In this document: positions 52,709-61,835 of the stretch, in pieces
Numbering within the stretch: position 1 is the stretch's first letter
How the letters are laid out: each line of letters opens with the position of its first letter
Origin: Janibacter melonis
GTDB taxonomy: Bacteria > Actinomycetota > Actinomycetes > Actinomycetales > Dermatophilaceae
Direction: 5' to 3'
Length of the DNA stretch: 64,000 bases
Assembly: GCF_020567375.1 (NCBI RefSeq)
Contig: NZ_JAJBZM010000002.1
Span: forward strand, 1-64,000
Translations under genes and position numbers: made by a program
The notes under the pieces: model-generated
Seen by the model: the letters and a program-made list of their open reading frames with translations, nothing else
The model's database searches: none
Told to the model about the DNA's origin: nothing

Positions 52709-53791
52709 GTGTTCGTCGCCTGGCGCGACCTGCGCTTCGCCCGCGGTCGCTTCGCCCTCATCAGCGCGGTCGTCGCGCTCATCACCGTGCTCGTCGGATT
52801 CCTCGCCGGGCTCACCGGTGGCCTCGCGTCGCAGAACGTCTCGGCGGTCCTCGGGCTGCCCGGCGACCGGCTCGTCCTCGCGCAGCCCGCGAGCGGGCAG
52901 CCCTCCTTCGCCGAGTCCTCGATCGACGCCGGCACCGCCGAGGCCTGGCGCCGCGCCCCGGGCGTCACCGACGTCGTGCGCATCGGCGTCACCCAGGGCC
53001 GGGCGACCGGCAGCCCGGCCGCGGGCCCGGTCGCCGTCGCCCTCCTCGGCATCCCGCACGACGCACCGACGTCGGCGACGACCGACCTCGCGCCGCCCGC
53101 CGAGGACGAGGTGGGCCTGTCGCAGGGTGCGGCCGAGGCCCTCTCGGTGGCGAAGGGGGATGACGTCACCCTCGCCGGGCGGGCCTACCGGGTCGCCCTC
53201 GTCGGCGGCGACAGCTGGTACAGCCACACCCCCGTCGTCGCGCTGACCCCCGACGCGTGGTCGGCCGCCGACCGCGCCCTCGGCGGCTCGGGCGAGTCGA
53301 CGCTCCTCGCCGTGACCGGCTCGCCGGACTGGGACGCCGCGGCCGCCGTCACCGGCACCTCGGCGGCCACGCCGCTGCGCAGCCTCACCGCGCTCGAGAC
53401 CTTCCGCTCCGAGGTCGGCTCGCTCGGGCTGATGATCGCCATGCTCTTCGGCGTCTCGGCCCTCGTCGTCGGCGCCTTCTTCACCGTCTGGACGATGCAG
53501 CGCGCCGGCGACGTCGCCGTGCTCAAGGCCCTCGGCGCGTCGACCGCCTCGCTCGTGCGCGACGCCCTCGGCCAGGCCCTCGTCGTGCTCGCCCTCGGCA
53601 TCGGCGTCGGCACGGCCCTCGTCGTCGGGCTCGGGCTGCTCGCCGGCGGCACCCTGCCCTTCCTCCTCAGCCCGCTGACGACCGCCCTGCCGGCCGCCGC
53701 GCTCACCGCGCTCGGTCTCGCCGGGGCCGCGGTCGCCCTTCGCTCCATCACCTCCGCCGACCCCCTCACCGCCCTCGGGAGCGCCCGATGA
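52709..53791 (+). CDS. ABC transporter permease (FtsX/MacB type)
   Basis: A 360-aa permease: one N-terminal helix (FALISAVVALITVLVGFLAG), an extracytoplasmic domain of about 200 residues, and three C-terminal helices with the FtsX-domain signature AVLKALGASTASLVRDAL. GTG start with AGGAG at good spacing. It is cotranscribed with its ATPase and divergent from the two-component system, a usual arrangement for drug or cell-envelope stress modules. Confidence 0.9.
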   Translation: MFVAWRDLRFARGRFALISAVVALITVLVGFLAGLTGGLASQNVSAVLGLPGDRLVLAQPASGQPSFAESSIDAGTAEAWRRAPGVTDVVRIGVTQGRATGSPAAGPVAVALLGIPHDAPTSATTDLAPPAEDEVGLSQGAAEALSVAKGDDVTLAGRAYRVALVGGDSWYSHTPVVALTPDAWSAADRALGGSGESTLLAVTGSPDWDAAAAVTGTSAATPLRSLTALETFRSEVGSLGLMIAMLFGVSALVVGAFFTVWTMQRAGDVAVLKALGASTASLVRDALGQALVVLALGIGVGTALVVGLGLLAGGTLPFLLSPLTTALPAAALTALGLAGAAVALRSITSADPLTALGSAR

Positions 53792-54480
53792 TCACCCTCG
53801 ACGACGTCGCTCTCACCTTCCCCGACGGCGACGCCCGCGTCACCGCGGTCGACCACGTCACCCTCGTCGCGCCGGACGGCGCCGTCACCGGCATCACCGG
53901 TCCGTCCGGCTCGGGCAAGTCCTCGCTGCTCGCCGTCGCCGGCACGCTCATCCGGCCCGACTCCGGACGCGTGCTCGTCGACGACGTCGACACCGCCGCG
54001 CTCACCCCGCGCGAGGCGACCGCGCTGCGCCGCGAGCGCATCGGCATCGTCTTCCAGCAGTCGAACCTCCTGCCCTCGCTCACCGCGCGAGACCAGCTGC
54101 TCGTCATGGCCGAGCTCGGCGGTGACGGCCGCCGACGCCGGGCCGCCGTCCGCGAGCGCGCCGACGAGCTGCTCGACGAGGTCGGTCTCGCCGGGCAGCA
54201 GCACAAGCGGCCCGCCCAGCTCTCCGGCGGTCAGCGCCAGCGCGTCGCCATCGCGCGGGCCCTCGTCGCCGACCCCTCGGTGCTCCTCGTCGACGAGCCG
54301 ACGAGCGCGCTGGACCAGGAGCGCGGCGCCGAGATCATGGAGCTCGTCGCCCGCCTCACCCACGAGCGCGGCACGGCGACCCTGCTCGTCACCCACGACC
54401 TCGTCCACCGCGACGCGCTCGACGCCCTCGTCACCGTCGTCGACGGCCGGGTCGTCGAGCCGGCTCTCAGCCCGGGGTGA
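53788..54480 (+). CDS. ABC transporter ATP-binding protein (MacB/LolD type)
   Basis: A 230-aa ABC ATPase: Walker A GPSGSGKSS, Q loop VFQQSNLLPSL, signature LSGGQRQRVAIARAL, Walker B LLVDEPTSALD and H loop VTHD. ATGA overlap with the FtsX-type permease. It converges with the alpha/beta hydrolase gene, one base apart. Confidence 0.92.
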   Translation: MITLDDVALTFPDGDARVTAVDHVTLVAPDGAVTGITGPSGSGKSSLLAVAGTLIRPDSGRVLVDDVDTAALTPREATALRRERIGIVFQQSNLLPSLTARDQLLVMAELGGDGRRRRAAVRERADELLDEVGLAGQQHKRPAQLSGGQRQRVAIARALVADPSVLLVDEPTSALDQERGAEIMELVARLTHERGTATLLVTHDLVHRDALDALVTVVDGRVVEPALSPG

Positions 54481-54481
54481 G

Positions 54482-55159
54482 TCAGCCCGCCGGGACGAAG
54501 GGGGCGGCGAGGGCGACCACCGCGGCGGCCACCTCGTCGGGGGCGTGGAGGTGGTGGAGGTGCGCGCCCTCGAGGACGCGTACGGGCCAGTCCCACGACC
54601 GAGCGGCCTCGATCTCCTCGGTGTAGGTCTGCCCGAAGGCGAGGAACGCCGACGGCCGCGTCGCCCACCCCTTCGGCGCCTCGAAGGTCTCGTCGACGTA
54701 CGCGACGGGCAGCCTCGGGCAAGCGGCGTCGAGCTCGGCGAGACGGTCGGCGGGCACGACGTCGTCGAGTGCGCCGGAGGGCCACCAGTGGGTCCACGGC
54801 GGCAGCAGCCCGTCGGCGTCCGCGAGCGCGGTGAGCATGTCGCGCAGCGCCGGCGGGGCGAGCGCGTACCGGCCCTCGGCCGGCGGCAGCGCGGCGTCCA
54901 TCGCGACGAGGGGCACGTCGAGGCCGGTGGTCTCGCGCACGAGCGGGGCGAGGTAGCCGGCGTTGCTGTGGGCGACGAGCACGTCGCTCAGGCCGACCTC
55001 GCCGGCCCAGCGCTCGACGAGGTCACCCGCGCCCTCCCCTTCGCCGAGGTCCGCGGCGGCCACCCGGGCCGACCACCCCGTGCGCGTCAAGGCATCAGCG
55101 AGCTCGGCGTAGGCGAGCGCCGGGAGCAGCGGGCTCGGCAGGACGAGAGCCCTCACCAC
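54482..55159 (-). CDS. Alpha/beta hydrolase-like protein
   Basis: A 225-aa protein with an alpha/beta-hydrolase pattern: LVLPSPLLP in place of the usual HG motif, nucleophile elbow AHSNAGYL (Ser), acidic region YVDETFEAP and a final His pair LEGAHLHHLHAPDE. It resembles small actinobacterial alpha/beta hydrolases of unknown substrate. GTG start; seven bases separate it from the DUF427 gene upstream, so the two are likely cotranscribed. Confidence 0.75.
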   Translation of the reverse strand: MVRALVLPSPLLPALAYAELADALTRTGWSARVAAADLGEGEGAGDLVERWAGEVGLSDVLVAHSNAGYLAPLVRETTGLDVPLVAMDAALPPAEGRYALAPPALRDMLTALADADGLLPPWTHWWPSGALDDVVPADRLAELDAACPRLPVAYVDETFEAPKGWATRPSAFLAFGQTYTEEIEAARSWDWPVRVLEGAHLHHLHAPDEVAAAVVALAAPFVPAG

Positions 55160-55166
55160 CCGGCCA

Positions 55167-55646
55167 TCACCACCCGCGAGTCCCCGGTCCGCCCTTGAAG
55201 GGGCCGGTGATCCACGAGGTCACCCACCCGCCGTAGAAGTCGCCCTCCTGCGCGACGACGACCTCGCCGTCGACCCGGCACTCGTCCATGAGCCCCGGCA
55301 TGAGGGAGACGTGACCCCGCAGGTCGGCGAAGGCGGGCGTCGGGTCGGGGTAGGTCCACACCGCGCGGGAGATGACCCGGTCGCCGACGACGACGTCGAA
55401 GTAGCTCGCGACGCCCTTGAACTCGCAGATCGTGCGCCCGCCGTCGACCGGTCGCAGCAGCGAGGTGTCGACGTCGGCGAGCGGCAGGTAGTACGTCGGC
55501 GGGTGGCTCGTCTCGAGAACCCGCAGCGCGGAGGTCGTGCGGGCCAGACGCTGCCCGGCGACGTCGACCTCGACGAGGCCGTCGAAGGGGACGAGCGCGG
55601 GCGGGCGCGGGTAGTCCCAGACCGACTCGACGGGGTGCTCGCTCAT
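55167..55646 (-). CDS. DUF427-family protein
   Basis: A 159-aa DUF427 protein: VEVDVAGQRLARTTSALRVLE, SHPPTYYLPLADVD, CEFKGVASYFDV and FYGGWVTSWITGPFKG are all typical (first given in two parts of the N-terminal strand pair). The fold is a small beta structure with no known enzymatic role. ATG at 55646. Confidence 0.88.
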   Translation of the reverse strand: MSEHPVESVWDYPRPPALVPFDGLVEVDVAGQRLARTTSALRVLETSHPPTYYLPLADVDTSLLRPVDGGRTICEFKGVASYFDVVVGDRVISRAVWTYPDPTPAFADLRGHVSLMPGLMDECRVDGEVVVAQEGDFYGGWVTSWITGPFKGGPGTRGW

Positions 55647-55682
55647 CTGGCGATCGTCGCACCGCGGGGGCGGCCGGAGGGC

Positions 55683-56147
55683 TCAGAGCAGGCGGCGGAT
55701 GGCCTGGGTCGCGCCGTCGAGGTAGCGCTGGACGGCGGCCCGGTCGGCGTCGGTCATCGCGTCGTCGAGGGCCTGGAGCGGGCCGAGCATCGGCAGCAGG
55801 TGGCCGAGCATCTCGGTGCGACCGGCGTCGGAGATCTCGACGAGCGTGCGCCGCCCGTCCTCCGGGTGCGGGGTGCGCACGGCGTAGCCACGGGCGACGA
55901 GCCGGTCGACGATGCCCGAGGCGGCCGCCGAGCTCACGGAGAGGGCGCGCGCGATCTCCGCCGGTCCGTGCGGTGCGTCGCTCAGCAGGTCGAGAACCGC
56001 CATCTCGTTGTGGGAGAAGCCGGCACGACGCGCCATCGCCCCCGGCACGCCTGCCGCGACCTGGACGAGGGTGCGCAGGGAGCGGGCTGGACTAGAAGTG
56101 GACGGACCACCTCGCCCCGTCGTACCTTCGTTCACGATATAACTCAC
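55683..56147 (-). CDS. MarR-family transcriptional regulator
   Basis: A 154-aa MarR-type repressor with a winged helix-turn-helix (GPAEIARALSVSSAAASGIV as recognition region, then the wing PHPEDGRRTLVEIS). It is divergent from the MMPL transporter and a palindrome overlaps its start, so it probably represses both until a ligand binds. GTG at 56147 or a second GTG at 56135 may be used. Confidence 0.88.
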   Translation of the reverse strand: MSYIVNEGTTGRGGPSTSSPARSLRTLVQVAAGVPGAMARRAGFSHNEMAVLDLLSDAPHGPAEIARALSVSSAAASGIVDRLVARGYAVRTPHPEDGRRTLVEISDAGRTEMLGHLLPMLGPLQALDDAMTDADRAAVQRYLDGATQAIRRLL

Positions 56148-56154
56148 TTAGTTA
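56140..56154. promoter_or_regulatory. MarR-type operator
   Basis: TAACTCACTTAGTTA, arms TAACT/AGTTA with a 5-base centre, overlaps the MarR start and lies 30 bases before the MMPL start in an AT-rich promoter region. Confidence 0.65.
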
Positions 56155-56183
56155 GCAATCTTCTTCGACACCAGGAGTCTACG

Positions 56184-58196
56184 GTGCGTCATCGCGTCGC
56201 CGCCCTCATCACGGGCAAGCGGTCCGCCTGGGCCGTCATCGTCCTCGGCCTTGTGCTCATCGGCGTCGTCATGTCGCTCGGCGCCGGCACCCGTCAGGCC
56301 ACCCCCACCGACTCGCTGCCCCGGGGCTACGACTCGACGGCCGCGGCCGAGCTGCGCGAGCAGCTGCCCCAGCAGGACGGCACCCAGGCGCTCGTCCTCT
56401 TCACCGCCGACGAGGGCACGATCGACAAGGCCGAGCTGCCCGAGCTCGCGAAGGCCGCCGGCCTCGGCGAGGACGCGACGGTCGTCCCCAGCGAGGACGG
56501 CACCGCGGCCATCACCTTCGTGCCGATCGAGACGACGGACAGCCCGAAGATCCGCGACGCGGTGCGCGACCTGCGCGCCGACCTCGGCGAGCGCACACCG
56601 GACGGCATCACCGCCGAGGTGACGGGACCCGCGGGCATCACCGCTGACCTCGCCGCGGTCTTCGACGGGGCCGACACCCGCCTGCTGCTCTCGACCGCCT
56701 CGATCGTCGCCGTCCTGCTCATCCTCACCTACCGCAGCCCTGTCCTGTGGATCATCCCGCTGACCGTCATCGGCGTCGGCGACCGCACCGCGACGGTCGC
56801 CGCGACCCAGGTCCTCGAGCGTCTCGGGATGACGTGGGACGACTCGACGACCGGCATCCTCTCGGTCCTCGTCTTCGGCGCGGGGACGAACTACGCCCTG
56901 CTCCTCATGTCGCGCTACCGCGACGCGCTGCGGGTGACCGAGGACCGGCGCGAGGCGCTCACCGAGGCCCTCGCGAAGACCTTCGAGCCCGTCCTCGCGA
57001 GCGCGACGACGGTCGTCGTCGGCGTGCTCTGCCTCCTGCTCTCGCTCACCCCGGGTACCCGCGGCCTGGGTCTGGCGAGCGCGATCGGCATCGTCATCGC
57101 CGTCCTGTCGGCGCTCGTCATGCTGCCCGCAGTGCTCTCGCTCTTCGGGCGCTGGGTCTTCTGGCCGAAGGTCCCCCACGCCGGCGAGACGACCCTCAGC
57201 GACGGCCGCTCGCTGTGGCGTCGCATCGGCGACGCGGTCGCCCGCCGACCCTCCGTCTTCGTCGGCGGTGCCGTCGTGCTCCTCGCGGTGATGTCGGCCG
57301 GCGTCTTCTCGGTGCGCCTCGGCCTGCCGCAGTCCGAGCAGTTCCTCGACAAGCCCGAGGCGATCGTCGCCGCCGAGCGCCTCGCCGAGTCCTTCCCCGC
57401 CGGCTCCTCCGACCCCGCGGTCATCGTCACAAAGGCCGACCCGAAGGAGGTCACGAGGGTCGCCGAAGGGGTGGACGGCATCGAGTCGGTCCGCCCCGGG
57501 GCCTCGGGTGACGGGGTGAGCGAGCTCCAGGCGGTGCTGCCCGGTCAGCCCGACAGCCAGGAGGCCGAGGACGCGGTCGTCGCGCTGCGTGCGGCCATCG
57601 CGGACGCCGATCTCACCGACACCTATGTCGGCGGGACGACCGCCGAGGCGGTCGACGTCGGCGACGGAGCCCAGCGTGACCGGCTGCTCATCCTGCCGCT
57701 CATCCTCGGGCTCGTCCTCGTCGCGCTCATCGCCCTGCTGCGCAGCCTCGTCGCGCCGCTCGTTCTCATCGCGACGGTCATGGCGACGAACTTCGCGGCG
57801 ATCGGCGTCTCGTGGTGGATCTTCACGAAGGTCTTCGGCTTCAGCGCCCTCGACCAGATCACCGTGCTCTACGCCTTCCTCTTCCTCGTGGCGCTCGGCG
57901 TCGACTACAACATCTTCCTCGTCACCCGGGCGAAGGAGGAGACCCGCGAGCACGGGACCCGCGAGGGGATGCTGCGTGCGCTGGCCGCCACCGGTGGGGT
58001 CATCACCAGCGCGGGCATCCTGCTCGCCGCGGTCTTCGCCGTCCTCGGCGTCCTGCCGCTCGTCGTCCTCGCGCAGATCGGCGTCATCATCTGCATCGGC
58101 GTGCTGCTCGACACCCTGCTCGTGCGCACCGTCGTCGTCCCGGCGATCACCCTCCTGCTCGGCGACCGCTTCTGGTGGCCGCGCAAGGTGAGCTGA
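56184..58196 (+). CDS. MMPL-family (RND-type) transporter
   Basis: A 670-aa membrane protein of two repeats, each with one helix, an extracytoplasmic domain, then five helices. The MMPL marks are DDSTTGILSVLVFGAGTNYAL (given as VFGAGTNYALLLMSRYRD region) and the second-half counterpart FLVALGVDYNIFLVTRAKEE, whose Asp-Tyr pair carries protons. Such proteins export lipids or drugs. The GTG at 56184 has AGGAG six bases upstream. Expression is probably controlled by the divergent MarR protein. Confidence 0.92.
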   Translation: MRHRVAALITGKRSAWAVIVLGLVLIGVVMSLGAGTRQATPTDSLPRGYDSTAAAELREQLPQQDGTQALVLFTADEGTIDKAELPELAKAAGLGEDATVVPSEDGTAAITFVPIETTDSPKIRDAVRDLRADLGERTPDGITAEVTGPAGITADLAAVFDGADTRLLLSTASIVAVLLILTYRSPVLWIIPLTVIGVGDRTATVAATQVLERLGMTWDDSTTGILSVLVFGAGTNYALLLMSRYRDALRVTEDRREALTEALAKTFEPVLASATTVVVGVLCLLLSLTPGTRGLGLASAIGIVIAVLSALVMLPAVLSLFGRWVFWPKVPHAGETTLSDGRSLWRRIGDAVARRPSVFVGGAVVLLAVMSAGVFSVRLGLPQSEQFLDKPEAIVAAERLAESFPAGSSDPAVIVTKADPKEVTRVAEGVDGIESVRPGASGDGVSELQAVLPGQPDSQEAEDAVVALRAAIADADLTDTYVGGTTAEAVDVGDGAQRDRLLILPLILGLVLVALIALLRSLVAPLVLIATVMATNFAAIGVSWWIFTKVFGFSALDQITVLYAFLFLVALGVDYNIFLVTRAKEETREHGTREGMLRALAATGGVITSAGILLAAVFAVLGVLPLVVLAQIGVIICIGVLLDTLLVRTVVVPAITLLLGDRFWWPRKVS

Positions 58197-58245
58197 CCCG
58201 GCTCGCCCCGGCTCCCCCCTTCGCCCTCCTCGCTCCCCCTTCGCC

Positions 58246-58323
58246 GAGCCCCGCTCGTGGTCCGCGAACCCCGCTCCTCGCCGCCCCGCGACGACCGGCC
58301 CTCACGGACCACGAGCGGGGCTC
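58246..58323. terminator. Long inverted repeat between convergent genes
   Basis: GAGCCCCGCTCGTGGTCCG (58246-58264) is the exact complement of 58305-58323, with 40 bases between. It separates the convergent MMPL and LysR genes and probably ends both transcripts. Several CCCCTTCG/CGAAGGGG octamers flank it. Confidence 0.75.
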
Positions 58324-58375
58324 AGCGCATCGGAGGGGGCGGCGAAGGGGTGCCGGAGAGCGGGGCGAAGGGGGG

Positions 58376-59284
58376 TCAGTCCGGCTGGTAGCCCTGGGCC
58401 ATGTCGAGCAGGACCTCGTGGAAGGCGATCTCGGCGGGGGCTCGGACGCGGTCGTGCCGGTGGGCGACGACGATCCGGCGCGGCGGGGCGGAGTCGCCGA
58501 GCGAGACGATGCGCACCCCGGGGTGCTTGTTCGTCAGCGCGGTGCGCGGGGCGAGCGCGACCCCGAAGCCGACGCTGACCATCGCCTGCGCCTCCTGGTA
58601 GTCGTTGGCCTCGAAGGAGATCCGCGGCTCGAAGCCCGCGGCCGCGGCGCTGCGGTGGAGCACCTCGACGACCGGGTGCTGCTCGGAGCGGATGATCCAG
58701 CCCTCGTCGGCGAGATCGCGCATGTGCACGGAGCGCTCCCCGGCGAGCGGGTGGTCCGCCGCGACGACGAGCACCGTCGGGTCTTCGAAGAGCGTCGTCA
58801 GCGCGACCTGGCTCGGGTCGATCCGACGCCACTCGTAGTCCCACAGCAGCGAGAGCCCGACCTCGCCCTCCTCGAGCTTGTCGATGAGGCCCTGCTCGCG
58901 GTCGCTGTGGATGTGCAGCCGGATCGAGGGGTAGAGCTGGCGGAAGCGCTGCACCGCGAGCGGGACGAAGGACGAGCCCACGGTCGCGAAGGTGCCGATC
59001 GACAGCTGACCCCGGCGCAGACCGGCGATCTCGGCGAGATCGGCCTCGGCGGCGGTGAGCTGGCGCACGACCTTGCGGGCGTGCCCGGCGAGCACCTGAC
59101 CGGCCTCGGTCGGCACCATGCCGCGCGCGTGCCGGGTGAGCAGGGGCTGCCCGACCTCGCGCTCGAGCCGCCGCAGCTGCTGCGAGACGGCCGACGGCGA
59201 GTACTGCAGCCGGGCGGCCGCCGCGGTGACCGAGCCCCCCTCGATGACGTGCAGGAGGACCTGCAGACGACTCACGTCGAGCAC
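58376..59284 (-). CDS. LysR-family regulator of the isomerase/TTT operon
   Basis: A 302-aa LysR protein: winged helix-turn-helix in residues 1-62 (AAAARLQYSPSAVSQQLRRL) and a substrate-binding-like effector domain from about 90. Divergent from the PrpF-family gene; two matching 15-bp palindromes lie in the gap. The co-inducer is likely the tricarboxylate imported by the operon. GTG start. Confidence 0.9.
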   Translation of the reverse strand: MLDVSRLQVLLHVIEGGSVTAAAARLQYSPSAVSQQLRRLEREVGQPLLTRHARGMVPTEAGQVLAGHARKVVRQLTAAEADLAEIAGLRRGQLSIGTFATVGSSFVPLAVQRFRQLYPSIRLHIHSDREQGLIDKLEEGEVGLSLLWDYEWRRIDPSQVALTTLFEDPTVLVVAADHPLAGERSVHMRDLADEGWIIRSEQHPVVEVLHRSAAAAGFEPRISFEANDYQEAQAMVSVGFGVALAPRTALTNKHPGVRIVSLGDSAPPRRIVVAHRHDRVRAPAEIAFHEVLLDMAQGYQPD

Positions 59285-59299
59285 GACGACCTCCGATCC

Positions 59300-59314
59300 T
59301 GAAGCATCGCTTCA
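59300..59314. promoter_or_regulatory. LysR operator site 1
   Basis: TGAAGCATCGCTTCA, arms TGAAG/CTTCA with five bases between, lies 16 bases from the LysR start, where autoregulation would act. Confidence 0.7.
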
Positions 59315-59434
59315 GCCTCCTTCACATCCGATATCCGGGGCTTCAGCGTAGCCGCGTCCCGCGCGGTACCGGGGCGCGGCCGTGCGGACTGCCGGGCCGG
59401 TCACCCCCTTCGTCGACCGCACCACACCAGCGGA

Positions 59435-59449
59435 TGAAGTGACGCTTCA
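59435..59449. promoter_or_regulatory. LysR operator site 2
   Basis: TGAAGTGACGCTTCA has the same arms and spacing as site 1, 135 bases away, and is nearer the isomerase promoter. Two sites of one design in a divergent gap fit LysR binding and DNA bending. Confidence 0.7.
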
Positions 59450-59544
59450 CACCTCCTCTCGATCTCGCGCTGGTCCTTCAGCCAGATCGCCGTCACTCTC
59501 GTCTGCGGCGACCGCTCGGTCGCACGAGATGTGAGGAGGCCCGG

Positions 59545-60666
59545 ATGGAGATCCCGGCGACGTGGATGCGCGGAGGGACCAGCAAGTGCTGGGTCTTCCG
59601 GCGCGACGACCTCGACGTGCCCGGCATGTCGGTCGACGAGGTGCTCCTGCGGGTGTACGGCAGCCCCGACGTGCGGCAGGTCGACGGCGTCGGCGGCGGC
59701 ACCTCGACGACGAGCAAGGCGGTCATCCTCTCGGCCTCGCAGCGCGAGGGCGTCGACGTCGACTACACCTTCGCGCAGGTCGGCATCGAGGCCGCCACGG
59801 TCGACTGGGGCAGCAACTGCGGCAACTGCTCGGCCGTCGTCGCGGCCTTCGCCGTCCGTGAGGGCTGGGTCGCCGCGCAGGACCCGAGCACCGAGGTCCG
59901 CGTGCTCAACACGAACACCGACCAGGTCATCGTCCAGGAGCTGAGCACCCCCGGAGGCGTCCTCACCGAGGACCTGACGACCGCGATCCCCGGCGTGCCC
60001 TTCCTCGGCTCGCCCGTGCGGATGGGCTTCCTCGACCCGGCCGGCCGCACGACCGGCCGGCTCTTCCCCACCGGTCGCGAGCGCGACCGGCTGCCCGACG
60101 GCGAAGGGGGCATCGACGCCACCCTCGTCGACGCCGGGGCGCCCGTGGTCGCCCTTCGCGCGGCCGACGTCGGCCTCACCGGTCACGACTCGCTCGCCGC
60201 CCTCGACGCCGACCCCGCCCTCCTCGGCCGGCTCGACGCGATCCGGCGCGAGGGCGCGGTCGCGATGGGCCTCGTCACCGACCTCGCCGAGGCCGCCCGC
60301 GCCGTGCCGAAGCTCGCGCTCGTCGCCGCACCGCGCGAGGAGGGCTGCGACGTCGACGTCCTCATGCTCTCGATGGGCCGCGCGCACCCCGCCATCCCCA
60401 TCACCGGCAGCGTCGCGCTCACCCTCGCGTCGCGCCACCCCGACACCGTCGTCGCGCAGCTGCTCGACGACGAGGAGACCCAGGCCGACCAGCTCGTCAT
60501 GCGCACCGCCGCGGGCGTCGTCACGACCTACGTCTCCGAGACCGACGGGCAGGTCGTCGTGGGCGCGACCCGCACCTACCGCCGTCTGGCGCAGGGAGTG
60601 GTCTTCCTGCCCGACCCGCCCACGAGCACCGCCACGCACCGCATCCTCAAGGGAGAGGAATCATGA
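59545..60666 (+). CDS. PrpF-family isomerase/tautomerase (aconitate-type)
   Basis: A 373-aa protein of the PrpF family (2-methylaconitate cis-trans isomerase, 4-oxalomesaconate tautomerase, aconitate isomerases), with two diaminopimelate-epimerase-like halves. Seen are WMRGGTSKCWVF, GVGGGTSTTSKAV, the conserved WGSNCGNCSA with Cys, and GRAHPAIPITGS. Next to a tricarboxylate transporter it likely isomerises an imported unsaturated tricarboxylate for the TCA cycle. GAGGAGG precedes the ATG; the stop overlaps tctC. Confidence 0.88.
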   Translation: MEIPATWMRGGTSKCWVFRRDDLDVPGMSVDEVLLRVYGSPDVRQVDGVGGGTSTTSKAVILSASQREGVDVDYTFAQVGIEAATVDWGSNCGNCSAVVAAFAVREGWVAAQDPSTEVRVLNTNTDQVIVQELSTPGGVLTEDLTTAIPGVPFLGSPVRMGFLDPAGRTTGRLFPTGRERDRLPDGEGGIDATLVDAGAPVVALRAADVGLTGHDSLAALDADPALLGRLDAIRREGAVAMGLVTDLAEAARAVPKLALVAAPREEGCDVDVLMLSMGRAHPAIPITGSVALTLASRHPDTVVAQLLDDEETQADQLVMRTAAGVVTTYVSETDGQVVVGATRTYRRLAQGVVFLPDPPTSTATHRILKGEES

Positions 60667-61826
60667 CCCAGGACAACCTCGTGACACCCGCACGGCCGGA
60701 GGACCCGCCGCCGCCGAACCGCCGGACGGCGCTGGCCATCATGGCCGGCTTCGCCGTGGCCGGGGTCGGCGGCACCCTGCTGGGCGGCCGCCTGCTCAAC
60801 CCGCCGGCCTCGACCGCCGACGGCGACTTCGCCGGCGAGACCGTCGAGTTCCTCATCCCGCTCGCCGAGGGCGGCGGCACCGACACCTGGGCCCGCTTCG
60901 TCGGGGCCGAGCTCGTCCACAAGATCCCCGGCGTGCCCGGCTTCGCGCCGGTCAACGAGGCCGGCGGCGAAGGGATCACCGGCACCAACCACTTCGTCAG
61001 CTCGGCTCCGCCGGACGGCACCGAGGTCCTCGTGAGCACCGCGACGACCGTCGTCCCGTGGCTCCTCACGCGTCCCGCGGTCCGTTACGACTTCACCAGG
61101 CTCCAGCCGATCCTCGCCAACGGCACCGGCGCGGTCGTCTACGCACGCACCGGCGCCGGCGTCAGCGGCCTGTCCGACCTCGTCGACCGCCCGACCCCGC
61201 TGAAGTTCGGCGGCATCACCGCCACCGGGCTCGACCTCACGACGCTGCTCGCCTTCGACCTGCTCGAGATGGACGTCGACGCGACCTTCGGCTTCGAGGG
61301 TCGCGGGCCGGTCAACCTCGCCCTCCAGCGCGGCGAGATCGACATCGACTACACGACGACGTCGACCTACGCCTCGGCCGTCGAGCCGATGGAGGAGGCG
61401 AAGACGGCCGTCGTCCTCTTCTGCCTCGGCCAGCTCGACGAGTCCGGCGAGGTCGTGCGCGACCCGAACTTCCCCGACACCCCCACGGTCGTCGAGGCCT
61501 ACGAGGAGCTGCACGGCTCGGCCCCCTCGGGCCCGAAGCTCGACGCCTACAAGACGGTCCTCGGCGTGACGTACACCTACCAGAAGGCCCTCTGGGTCCC
61601 CGCCGAGACGCCGAAGGCCGTCGTCGACCTCATGCGCACCTCCTCCGAGGCGCTCGCGCAGGACAAGGACTTCGAGGAGGCCGCCGACAAGGTGCTCGGC
61701 GGCTACCCGCTCGACGCGGGCGCCGACCTGGCGACCCGCATCCGAGAGGCGTACACCGTCGACGCCTCCGTCCGGGAGCACGTCATCACGCTGCTCTCGA
61801 GCTCCTACAACGTGACGGTCGAGTGA
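60663..61826 (+). CDS. tctC: Tripartite tricarboxylate transporter substrate-binding protein
   Basis: A 387-aa TctC-type binding protein: N-terminal signal or anchor helix (ALAIMAGFAVAGVGGTLLGG), VEFLIPLAEGGGTDTWARF in place of the usual P-x-G-G-x-x-D loop, NEAGGEGITGTN, and PLKFGGITATGLDLTT. It captures a di- or tricarboxylate for the TctAB channel. Overlaps the isomerase gene by ATGA. Confidence 0.9.
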   Translation: MTQDNLVTPARPEDPPPPNRRTALAIMAGFAVAGVGGTLLGGRLLNPPASTADGDFAGETVEFLIPLAEGGGTDTWARFVGAELVHKIPGVPGFAPVNEAGGEGITGTNHFVSSAPPDGTEVLVSTATTVVPWLLTRPAVRYDFTRLQPILANGTGAVVYARTGAGVSGLSDLVDRPTPLKFGGITATGLDLTTLLAFDLLEMDVDATFGFEGRGPVNLALQRGEIDIDYTTTSTYASAVEPMEEAKTAVVLFCLGQLDESGEVVRDPNFPDTPTVVEAYEELHGSAPSGPKLDAYKTVLGVTYTYQKALWVPAETPKAVVDLMRTSSEALAQDKDFEEAADKVLGGYPLDAGADLATRIREAYTVDASVREHVITLLSSSYNVTVE

Positions 61827-61835
61827 GGTCCTGAC

